In this document: piece after piece, positions 8,951 through 16,672 of the stretch
Position numbering within the stretch: position 1 is the stretch's first letter
Layout: each line of letters opens with the position of its first letter
Source of the DNA: an uncultured Prevotellaceae bacterium
GTDB lineage: Bacteria; Bacteroidota; Bacteroidia; Bacteroidales; Bacteroidaceae
Reading direction: 5' to 3'
Length of the DNA stretch: 24,143 bases
Assembly (NCBI GenBank): GCA_946407325.1
Contig: CAMJNN010000011.1
Span: forward strand, 1 to 24,143
Translations under genes and position numbers: made by a program
Notes under the pieces: model-generated
What the model saw: the letters and a program-made list of their open reading frames with translations, nothing else
Database searches by the model: none
Told to the model about the DNA's origin: nothing

Positions 8951-9466
8951 ATGATGTACGATGTTGTTAATAAGACACTTTGGCTGGTGGGATTGATTCT
9001 ATTGCAGGCATTGCTCTTCGATAAGATCATAGTGGCTGGTATAGCTACCCCATTGCCCTATATTTATGTGCTTATAACATGGAATCGTGATGGAACTCGC
9101 TGGATACTTTTGCTAATAGGTTTTATCTTAGGTCTTATTATCGATTCGTTCACAAATCTTCCTGGCATCAATGCAGCTGCATGTGTGTTGTTGGCAATGC
9201 TACAACCTGTTTATCTGAATTTGTTTATTCCAAGAGAATTGCAAAATGAGCGCTCATTGGAGCCTTCTCTTGATACGTTGAGGTGGGACGGATTTATGGT
9301 ATTTGCCCTTTTTTGTGTGTTGACCCACCACATTGCTGTGGTGACACTCGAATTCTTCTCTGTTAATGACATAGGGGGAATGCTGTTGAGGATTGTGGGT
9401 TGCACCATCTTGACTATGCTTTTTATTCTCATGTTTGAACTGCTAAGAAGGAAAGGAAGAAATTGA
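8951..9466 (+). CDS. mreD: rod shape-determining membrane protein MreD
   Basis: The 171-residue, highly hydrophobic protein has about five predicted membrane helices. It includes the GFILGLIIDSF stretch typical of MreD and is part of the MreBCD-RodA-PBP2 complex. Sequence conservation in this family is low, so position between mreC and mrdA carries much of the call. Two adjacent ATG codons (8951 and 8954) make the start ambiguous by one residue. Confidence 0.92.
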   Translation: MMYDVVNKTLWLVGLILLQALLFDKIIVAGIATPLPYIYVLITWNRDGTRWILLLIGFILGLIIDSFTNLPGINAAACVLLAMLQPVYLNLFIPRELQNERSLEPSLDTLRWDGFMVFALFCVLTHHIAVVTLEFFSVNDIGGMLLRIVGCTILTMLFILMFELLRRKGRN

Positions 9467-9494
9467 GTTTTCTTTGGCATTTTATTTAAGAGCG

Positions 9495-11360
9495 ATGTCA
9501 AACAGTACGTTAGAAAATAGGAAATATGTGGTAGCGTTGATAGCTTTGGTTATAGTAGTTATCTATGTGGCTCGTCTGTTTGTCTTGCAGATACTATCCG
9601 ACGACTATAAACAGAATGCCGACAGTAATGCTTTCCTCAACAAGATTCAATATCCGTCACGCGGGGCTATCTATGACCGAAATGGTAAGTTGTTGGTTTA
9701 CAATCAACCCTCCTATGACATCACCTTTATTCCTAGAGAGGTAACCAGTCTTGACACCTTGGACTTCTGCCGCACGTTGGGTATAGACAAAGAACAGTTC
9801 TTAAAACGCATGTCTGATGTCAAGAACCGTAGGTTAAATCCGGGATACTCTGTTTATACTAATCAAGTGTTTATGCGCCAGCTTTCAGCAGAAGAGTGTG
9901 GAGTGTTCCAAGAGAAGCTGTTTAAGTTTCCAGGCTTTTATATCCAACGTAGGACTGAGCGTCAGTATACTTACAATGCTGCGGGACATGCTTTGGGTGA
10001 TATTGGCGAGATATCTGCCCGTGAACTGGAGAACGATGATTATTACATCAGAGGCGACTTTATAGGCAAGCAAGGTATTGAGCGTTCTTATGAGAAGTAC
10101 CTCAGGGGGGAAAAAGGTGTTGAGGTGTTGCTACGCGACGCCCATGGACGAATACAAGGTCATTACATGGATGGCGCCATGGACAGGCCTGCTGTTCCTG
10201 GCAAGAACTTGAGACTGGGCTTAGACATCGACCTACAGATGTTAGGAGAACGGCTCATGCAAGGTAAGATTGGAGCAATTGTAGCTATCGAACCTTCTAC
10301 TGGCGAAATCTTGTGTATGGTATCATCACCTACTTTCGACCCTAGTTTGCTGATTGGACGTAAGCGTAGTGGTAATCATCAGATACTGATGCAAGATACT
10401 CGTAAGCCACTTATCAACCGTGCCATCCAGGGTACATATCCTCCTGGATCAACCTTTAAGACGGCACAAGCTTTGACTTTCTTGCAGGAGGATATAATTC
10501 AGGAAGATTCTCCCACTTTCCCTTGCGGACATGGTTTTAATTTCAGGAATCTACATGTGGGATGTCATGGTCATGCGTCACCATTATCTTTGATACCTGC
10601 CATAGCTACTTCATGCAACTCTTATTTCTGTTGGGGATTGTTTAGGATGTTTGGTGACAAGAAGTATGGTTCCTCTCAGAATGCCATTACCGTGTGGAAA
10701 GACCATATGGTATCGCAGGGTTTTGGCTATCGACTGGGTACTGACCTACCTGGTGAACAACGAGGACTGATACCTAATGCACAGTTCTATGACAAAGCTT
10801 ATAAGGGCTCATGGAACGGATTGACAGTTATTAGTATTGCCATCGGACAAGGAGAAATATTGGCCACTCCATTACAGATTGCTAATCTAGGTGCTACCAT
10901 AGCCAATCGTGGCCATTTTATCACGCCACATATTGTTAGTGAGATAGAAGACAACCAGTTGGATAGTATATATCTGGTACCTCGCAAGACTTCCATTGAT
11001 CGTCAATATTATGAGGAGGTGGTGGATGGCATGCGTCATGCGGTGATAGGTAGTAGTGCGGGGGCCACTTGTCGCGCTTTAGCCAGTTTGCTTCCAGGTA
11101 TTGAGGTGTGTGGAAAGACAGGAACGGCTCAGAACCGCGGTAAAGACCACTCGGTGTTTATGGGATTTGCTCCCATGAACAATCCAAAGATTGCCATTGC
11201 GGTATATGTGGAGAACGGTGGCTTTGGCGCTACATACGGAGTCCCTATTGGCGGTATTATGATGGATCAGTACCTTAATGGGCATCTGTCACCAGCCAAC
11301 GAAATTTTAGCTGAGCAGTATGCCAATAGAGAGATTTTTTATGGTGACGAGAAAAGGTAA
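9495..11360 (+). CDS. mrdA: penicillin-binding protein 2, elongation transpeptidase
   Basis: This class B PBP cross-links peptidoglycan in the elongasome and is the partner of RodA. One N-terminal membrane anchor lies at about 11-33, followed by the dimerisation/pedestal domain and the transpeptidase domain. The active-site motifs are STFK (nucleophile S319), SCN (373-375) and KTG (541-543). I chose ATG 9495 (621 residues, MSNSTLENRKY) over an in-frame TTG at 9474. The TTG would add seven residues, and the ATG gives a normal short cytoplasmic N-terminus. The gene ends 30 nt before rodA. Confidence 0.97.
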   Translation: MSNSTLENRKYVVALIALVIVVIYVARLFVLQILSDDYKQNADSNAFLNKIQYPSRGAIYDRNGKLLVYNQPSYDITFIPREVTSLDTLDFCRTLGIDKEQFLKRMSDVKNRRLNPGYSVYTNQVFMRQLSAEECGVFQEKLFKFPGFYIQRRTERQYTYNAAGHALGDIGEISARELENDDYYIRGDFIGKQGIERSYEKYLRGEKGVEVLLRDAHGRIQGHYMDGAMDRPAVPGKNLRLGLDIDLQMLGERLMQGKIGAIVAIEPSTGEILCMVSSPTFDPSLLIGRKRSGNHQILMQDTRKPLINRAIQGTYPPGSTFKTAQALTFLQEDIIQEDSPTFPCGHGFNFRNLHVGCHGHASPLSLIPAIATSCNSYFCWGLFRMFGDKKYGSSQNAITVWKDHMVSQGFGYRLGTDLPGEQRGLIPNAQFYDKAYKGSWNGLTVISIAIGQGEILATPLQIANLGATIANRGHFITPHIVSEIEDNQLDSIYLVPRKTSIDRQYYEEVVDGMRHAVIGSSAGATCRALASLLPGIEVCGKTGTAQNRGKDHSVFMGFAPMNNPKIAIAVYVENGGFGATYGVPIGGIMMDQYLNGHLSPANEILAEQYANREIFYGDEKR

Positions 11361-11390
11361 TTTCGTTTTATAGCGTATCAGTATAAGACA

Positions 11391-12860
11391 ATGGTAAATG
11401 ATCAATGGGTATCGGTTAGAGGTGGTAGGTCTATCTGGAAGAAGATAGACTGGATTACTATAATTATATACTTGTTGCTGGTTGTTATTGGTTGGTTAAC
11501 TGTATGCGGAGCAAGTTATAGCTTTGAGAACACTGATTTCTTCGACTTCTCTACCCGTGCGGGTAAACAATTCGTGTGGATATGTTGCTCTTTTGGCATT
11601 GCTTTCATATTGATGATGCTGGACGATGATCTATATGACATGTTTGCTTATCTGTTGTATGCCGCCTTAATCGTATTGCTGATAGTCACGTTAGTCATTG
11701 CGCCTGAAACAAAAGGATCACGTTCGTGGCTGAACTTCGGACCTGTTAGCTTGCAACCAGCTGAGTTTGCCAAGTTCGCTACTGCTTTGGCATTGTCGAA
11801 GTTTATGAGTGAATATGGATTCTCTATGAAAAATTGGAAGAATGCATCCATCATAGCTGGCTTGATATTGGTACCAATGATGATTATTGTACTGCAACAG
11901 GAAACAGGTTCTGCATTGGTATATGCATCGTTCCTGTTGGTGTTGTATCGCATGGGCATGACAGGATCTATATTGTTCTCAGGCTTAGCAGCTACCCTTT
12001 TCTTTGTGCTAGGCATTCGCTTCAACGAAGATATTATTGAGGGAACGACTTCTATTGTTGGACCTTTTGTGGTCATGCTCCTTATACAACTATTTGTCTG
12101 TGCCTTGTTAGTGGTATATCTGCAGAAGTGGAAGTCGGCTTTCAGGTTGGCTGGCGGTTCTGTATTGCTGATACTATTGGCTTACCTGGTCTCTAAGTAT
12201 GTGGTTCAGTTTGATATTGTATATGTGGAGTGGGGGATATTGGCAGCTACTGTGCTCTATCTTCTTTTCCTTTACCTTAGAGACAGAAAATACACTTATC
12301 TGTTGATAGCCGTCTTCGCAGTGCTCTCAGTCTCATTTCTCTATGCCAGTAGTTATCTTTTCAATCATTTTAAGCCCTACCAGCAGGCACGCATTCAGGT
12401 AACTTTGGGCATTAAGGAAGATCTCTCGGGAGTAGGGTATAATGTGAACCAATCGAAGATTGCTATTGGATCTGGTGGCCTTTATGGAAAAGGTTTCTTG
12501 AATGGAACGCAGACCAAATTGAAGTATGTACCTGAGCAAGATACCGATTTTATCTTTTGCACCATTGGAGAAGAACAAGGCTTTGTGGGAGCAGCCAGCA
12601 TTTTGATACTATTCCTTATTCTTATTTTTAGGCTGATAACTCTTGCCGAAAGACAATCTACTACTTTTGGTCTGATCTATGGCTATTGTGTGCTGAGTAT
12701 CTTACTATTCCACCTCTTTGTAAATATTGGCATGGTGCTGGGCATCACTCCCGTTATAGGTATCCCCTTGCCATTCTTTAGTTATGGCGGGTCATCCCTT
12801 TGGGGCTTCACTATCTTACTCTTTATTTTCTTGCGTATTGACGCTGGCAGAAAGGGCTGA
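11391..12860 (+). CDS. rodA: SEDS peptidoglycan glycosyltransferase RodA (long form)
   Basis: RodA polymerises lipid II into glycan strands. SEDS hallmarks are SRSWLNFGPVSLQPAEFAK (110-128), QSKIAIGSGGLYGKG (354-368) and PEQDTDFIF (381-389), where D386 aligns with the essential Asp of SEDS enzymes. PFFSYGGSS (461-469) is near the C-terminus. At 489 residues it is about 120 longer than E. coli RodA. The extra length appears to be an insertion at about 210-320 with several added hydrophobic helices. It is the last gene of the purH-mre unit. Its final 45 bp overlap the 3' end of gldH on the other strand, and no intrinsic terminator is visible at this junction. Confidence 0.96.
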   Translation: MVNDQWVSVRGGRSIWKKIDWITIIIYLLLVVIGWLTVCGASYSFENTDFFDFSTRAGKQFVWICCSFGIAFILMMLDDDLYDMFAYLLYAALIVLLIVTLVIAPETKGSRSWLNFGPVSLQPAEFAKFATALALSKFMSEYGFSMKNWKNASIIAGLILVPMMIIVLQQETGSALVYASFLLVLYRMGMTGSILFSGLAATLFFVLGIRFNEDIIEGTTSIVGPFVVMLLIQLFVCALLVVYLQKWKSAFRLAGGSVLLILLAYLVSKYVVQFDIVYVEWGILAATVLYLLFLYLRDRKYTYLLIAVFAVLSVSFLYASSYLFNHFKPYQQARIQVTLGIKEDLSGVGYNVNQSKIAIGSGGLYGKGFLNGTQTKLKYVPEQDTDFIFCTIGEEQGFVGAASILILFLILIFRLITLAERQSTTFGLIYGYCVLSILLFHLFVNIGMVLGITPVIGIPLPFFSYGGSSLWGFTILLFIFLRIDAGRKG

Positions 12861-13322
12861 TACCTCAATTCCAATGTCATGTATTCCTGGTAATAGGGTG
12901 TCACCCATAGCATGGAAGATATTGATGCGCCAATTGCCAGGTATAGAAGGTGCCAACAGCATTTCTCCCATATCTAATAGATATAATCCTCCTTGTCCGC
13001 TACTTGTCCAATTGCCCTTATCATCCATGAGGATGGCACTGAACTGTGCTGTCTTCGTAAACTGCATATCGGGCGATAAAGCTTGCAAGCCTATGATGAT
13101 GTTTTTGTAGGGATAGCGAGTGGTGTGTCGTATTTGTAGTTTTAACAGGTGGTTCTGCAAAGAGTCTGATAAAGGAACCTCAAGCGTCACTGTGTCTTTC
13201 ATTTGCCACCCCTTGTTGTCTATATGACGAAACTGATGATAACGAGTCTGGCTGTCGCATGCCGTCAACAGCCAGATCAGTATCACCCAACAAATGATAG
13301 CTTTGTAACAATGCCTCACCAT
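12816..13322 (-). CDS. gldH: GldH-type lipoprotein
   Basis: With the start at ATG 13322 the protein has 168 residues and a clear lipoprotein signal (lipobox LTAC, Cys22). A beta-rich domain follows that resembles GldH, a lipoprotein first found in gliding Bacteroidota but also present in non-gliding species. The frame continues upstream to 13472, but that extension is basic, has no signal peptide and overlaps ricT, so I rejected it. The start is 1 nt from the ricT stop, so translation is probably coupled. The holB-ricT-gldH order supports the name. The role outside gliding is unknown. The last 45 bp overlap rodA. Confidence 0.82.
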   Translation of the reverse strand: MVRHCYKAIICWVILIWLLTACDSQTRYHQFRHIDNKGWQMKDTVTLEVPLSDSLQNHLLKLQIRHTTRYPYKNIIIGLQALSPDMQFTKTAQFSAILMDDKGNWTSSGQGGLYLLDMGEMLLAPSIPGNWRINIFHAMGDTLLPGIHDIGIEVSALSASVNTQENKE

Positions 13323-13323
13323 G

Positions 13324-14532
13324 TTAATTATGGTTTGCAGGTTTACTTGCTTGTCCATGCTCATGTCTGGGTTGCTTTGGGGAACCTTGCATTTCTGCAT
13401 TGTCATGGGCCTTGGGGTTGTTGTGAGACTTTGCTTTGTCTCCCGATCTTTTCTTCTTTTTCTTTTTGGCACGGTCGAAGCGAGTGAGACTTTCCTGCTC
13501 TACCAAATCAACGGTCTTAGCTGTCATAGGCTTACTGCCATCTTCCATAAGGCTATTGGGCTTTACTCCTCTTTTGTTCATGCCGATTATCTCGAAAGCA
13601 CGTTTACAGCTGATGGTAACAGCATTGGTTAAGTTCTGCTTGTCGGATGAATAGGTAATCTGGTTTGCCAGAATATCGGCTTTGAAAAAGAACCACTCGC
13701 CTTCCATGGTGAAAAGAGATATCTCTTTTGAAGGAAGACGTTTTTGACTCTCTACATAACAGTCAATTTCATAGTTCAGGCAGCATTTTAGTTTGGCACA
13801 TTGGCCAGCCAGCTTCTGCGGGTTTAACGATATGTCCTGAATGCGGGCTGCTCCTGTAGATACGCTGACAAATGAAGTCATCCAGGTAGCACAACAAAGT
13901 TCCCTGCCACATGGACCAATACCGCCTATTCGTCCTGCTTCCTGACGGGCACCAATCTGCTTCATCTCTATGCGCACATGGAACACATCGGCCAATACCT
14001 TAATTAGCTGACGGAAGTCCACACGCTCATCGGCGATATAGTAGAATATGGCCTTGTTTCCATCACCCTGATACTCTACGTCACCAATCTTCATCTGGAG
14101 CTCAAGGTCAAGAGCTATCTGTCTGGCCTCAATCATGGTCTTATGCTCACGAGCCTTAGCTTCATAGTATTTCTCCATATCAGTCTGACGAGCCTTACGA
14201 TAAATCCTCTTGATGTCAGCTTCCGAGCGGATATTGGTTTTCTTCATCTGCAAGGGGACCAAACGTCCTGTGAGGGTCACCACACCGATGTCATGGCCAG
14301 GTGATGCTTCCACCGCTACTATGTCGCCCTTTTGTAATTGCAGACCGTTAGAGTTGCGATAGTAGCCCTTGCGGGTGTTCTTGAATTGCACCTCTACGTA
14401 TTGACTTTCCAGGTCATTGCCTGGGATGTCGGCCAACCAGTCATAGGTATTGAGTTGATGATCCTGACGGCCTACGCCTCGACAGCATAGTCCTTGAGAC
14501 CTTCTATTTGTATTATAAATCAAATCCTCCAT
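13324..14532 (-). CDS. ricT: PSP1-domain protein, RicT/YaaT-like
   Basis: The 402-residue protein contains the PSP1 domain (about 85-260) with the diagnostic GIGPCGRELCC and KLKCCLNYE stretches. Cysteines at 208, 213, 214, 245, 250, 251 and 258, plus a CC pair at 16-17, could ligate iron-sulfur clusters, as known for Bacillus RicT. In Bacillus, RicT works with RicA and RicF in RNA processing and development. Neither partner is in this window. The last 50 residues form a Lys-run and His/Asn-rich low-complexity tail that may bind RNA (inference). It lies 17 nt after holB, the same neighbour as in Firmicutes. Confidence 0.9.
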   Translation of the reverse strand: MEDLIYNTNRRSQGLCCRGVGRQDHQLNTYDWLADIPGNDLESQYVEVQFKNTRKGYYRNSNGLQLQKGDIVAVEASPGHDIGVVTLTGRLVPLQMKKTNIRSEADIKRIYRKARQTDMEKYYEAKAREHKTMIEARQIALDLELQMKIGDVEYQGDGNKAIFYYIADERVDFRQLIKVLADVFHVRIEMKQIGARQEAGRIGGIGPCGRELCCATWMTSFVSVSTGAARIQDISLNPQKLAGQCAKLKCCLNYEIDCYVESQKRLPSKEISLFTMEGEWFFFKADILANQITYSSDKQNLTNAVTISCKRAFEIIGMNKRGVKPNSLMEDGSKPMTAKTVDLVEQESLTRFDRAKKKKKKRSGDKAKSHNNPKAHDNAEMQGSPKQPRHEHGQASKPANHN

Positions 14533-14549
14533 ATTTATATATAATGTGC

Positions 14550-15686
14550 TTAATGGTTCTTAATAAGTACGGTCAGTTGTAATATCAGGTCAAAAAACAC
14601 CATCTTGGCGTTTACATTCTGCTCTATATGCACCTGGGCTTCCTGCAATTCGTTCATAATGCCCATAGCGTTTCGCTCGCTAACGAAAGGGGCGAATCGA
14701 CTAGTAAACTGTTGCTCCTCCCTATTCATATAGTTCAGTTCAGCGCAGTGCAGGTTGGAAGTGAAGCTCTCCCTGATCATCCGTTGGGCATATAGCAAGA
14801 AATCCTTTTGGCGTTCTCGCCCCCAATCGGCCATCTCCTCACTCCATGCTTTCATCTCTTTTACCTTGCGGCTCCATGCCAATCGCATCAGTGAGGTGAA
14901 TTGTTGGAACAGTTCTGAAGAGCCATCTCCTGTTGATTTGGTTTCCAAAGCTTTCGAGTAACTGCCATTTGCCATTCGTGCTACCATCATGCTCTCTTCT
15001 TTTTCAACACCTAAGCGCAGATGGAGTGCTTGACTGATTTCTTCGTCTTTAAGACGAGGCATGTTGATGCGTTGTACACGACTCAGGATAGTACCCAACA
15101 CTTTCTGAGGTTCCTCGCTCACCAACAAGAACATGGTTTGTGCAGGTGGCTCCTCTAATAATTTCAACATCTTGTTAGCCCCCGCTTCTTGCATCTTCTC
15201 GGGCAACCAGATAATCACGATGCGCCATCCTCCCTGTACTGATTTCAAGCTCAGCTTCCGTTGTATGTTGTCACTCTCACGCGTATAAATCACAGGTTGT
15301 GAGTTTTCTACTTCCATCTGTTGTATCCAATCAGTATAGGTAAAGTAGAGATTGTTGAGAAGCATTTCTCTCCATGCTGGTATCCAGTCGTCGCAGTTTT
15401 CTTTTTTACGCGCCTTGTTGGCAACGATGGGGAATACAAAATGCACATCAGGGTGTATCAATTGTTCCCATTGACGGCAAGAAAGGCAAGTACCACATGC
15501 ATCTTGTCCTTCGGCAGACTTAGTCATGCAGCACAGATATCTGGCAAAGGCCAATGCCATAGGCATCTTTCCGCATCCTTCCGGTCCGGTAAGCATCAAG
15601 GCATGAGGCAATCTTCCTCCATCAGCTTCACTGATCAGCGTTCGCTTCACCTCCTCTTGTCCTATAACAGCCTTAAAATCTATCAT
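14550..15686 (-). CDS. holB: DNA polymerase III subunit delta'
   Basis: A clamp-loader AAA+ subunit of 378 residues from ATG 15686 (MIDFKAVIGQEEVK). The P-loop position reads GPEGCGKM (34-41): the Ser/Thr after Lys is Met, so ATP binding is probably lost, as expected for delta'. A Cys cluster (52/53, 64, 67, 70) matches the zinc module. SRVQRI replaces the SRC sensor motif seen in active subunits. The frame is open upstream to 15806, but that extension overlaps metF and lacks family similarity. The gap to metF is 8 nt. Confidence 0.92.
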   Translation of the reverse strand: MIDFKAVIGQEEVKRTLISEADGGRLPHALMLTGPEGCGKMPMALAFARYLCCMTKSAEGQDACGTCLSCRQWEQLIHPDVHFVFPIVANKARKKENCDDWIPAWREMLLNNLYFTYTDWIQQMEVENSQPVIYTRESDNIQRKLSLKSVQGGWRIVIIWLPEKMQEAGANKMLKLLEEPPAQTMFLLVSEEPQKVLGTILSRVQRINMPRLKDEEISQALHLRLGVEKEESMMVARMANGSYSKALETKSTGDGSSELFQQFTSLMRLAWSRKVKEMKAWSEEMADWGRERQKDFLLYAQRMIRESFTSNLHCAELNYMNREEQQFTSRFAPFVSERNAMGIMNELQEAQVHIEQNVNAKMVFFDLILQLTVLIKNH

Positions 15687-15694
15687 CTCCACTT

Positions 15695-16648
15695 TCAATA
15701 TATTCCTTTTGCAATTCCCATTACACTCTCCGTGGCGCCCAATGCATAGAAGTGCAGACTCGGAACACCCGCCTGAATCAGTTCTTTGCATTGCTGTATG
15801 CCCCACTCAATGCCTAACTGCTTCATCTCTTCATCGGAGTGCACCTTCAGTGCCTCAGACACCAATTCTTTGGGCAAATCCACCTTGAAGGTTTTGGGAA
15901 TTACTGACAACTGACTCAGTTTGCTCAACGGTTTGATGCCTGGAATGATAGGGATGCTAACTCCCGCCTCGCGAGCCATGCTGACAAAGTTGAAGTACTT
16001 AGTATTGTCATAGAATAATTGGGTTACGGCATACTGTGCTCCAGCCTCCTGTTTCTGCTTCAGCCAATAGATGTCGCGCTCAAGGTTAGGCGATTCTTCA
16101 TGTTTCTCAGGGTAGCAGGCAACGCCAAAGCTGAACGGTGTTTTAGTCACCAGCATCTGACTACCATCCACAAATATGCCCTTGTTAAAGTCCTGTATCT
16201 GATGTGCCAGATCCAGGGCATGGGCATTACCCTTCTTCTCAGGCGTGAAGGTTTTCTCATCGGGAGCCTTGTCGCCACGCAGTACCAATAAATCGTAAAT
16301 GCCTAAAAACTGCAGGTCCAACAACTCATATTCCGTATCTTCACGGGTAAACCCACTGCACAAAATATGTGGCACCACGGTAATGTCAAACTTGTTCTTG
16401 ATAGCAGCTGCTACGGCTACCGACCCAGGACGGCGACGCAGACGCTGACGGGTATAAGTTCCATCGCCCATATCTTTAAACACATACTCACTTCGGTGGT
16501 CGGTAATATTGATATAAGCTGGTTCAAACTCCCACAGCTTGTCAATGGCATCATATAGCTTATCTATGTTGTTACCTTTCAGCGGAGGCAACAGCTCGAA
16601 AGAAAAGGCGGTCTTGCCACGTTTGCTGATGATATCTATCACACTCAT
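15695..16648 (-). CDS. metF: 5,10-methylenetetrahydrofolate reductase
   Basis: This flavoenzyme reduces methylene-THF to methyl-THF for methionine synthesis. The 317-residue TIM barrel has the usual length. FSFELLPP (15-22) carries the conserved Glu18, and VLRGD (122-126) carries the conserved Asp126 near FAD. The FSFGVACYPEKHEES and AGAQYAVTQLFYDN stretches are typical of MetF. It lies 24 nt after the phosphatase gene and 8 nt before holB, in a packed directon. No S-box or other riboswitch precedes it. Confidence 0.97.
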   Translation of the reverse strand: MSVIDIISKRGKTAFSFELLPPLKGNNIDKLYDAIDKLWEFEPAYINITDHRSEYVFKDMGDGTYTRQRLRRRPGSVAVAAAIKNKFDITVVPHILCSGFTREDTEYELLDLQFLGIYDLLVLRGDKAPDEKTFTPEKKGNAHALDLAHQIQDFNKGIFVDGSQMLVTKTPFSFGVACYPEKHEESPNLERDIYWLKQKQEAGAQYAVTQLFYDNTKYFNFVSMAREAGVSIPIIPGIKPLSKLSQLSVIPKTFKVDLPKELVSEALKVHSDEEMKQLGIEWGIQQCKELIQAGVPSLHFYALGATESVMGIAKGIY

Positions 16649-16672
16649 GTTTTCCCTCTTTAAGAGCTCTGC

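Noticed and set aside
13323..13472. N-terminal extension of GldH by 50 residues
   Set aside because: It lies inside ricT, is basic and low-complexity, and would put the lipoprotein signal peptide in the middle of the protein.
14550..15686. Broken Walker A in HolB as evidence of a defective gene
   Set aside because: Delta' subunits normally have a degenerate P-loop and do not hydrolyse ATP. The frame is intact.
15687..15806. N-terminal extension of HolB by 40 residues
   Set aside because: It overlaps metF, is Cys/Gly-rich without family similarity, and the MIDFKAVIGQ start fits delta' proteins.
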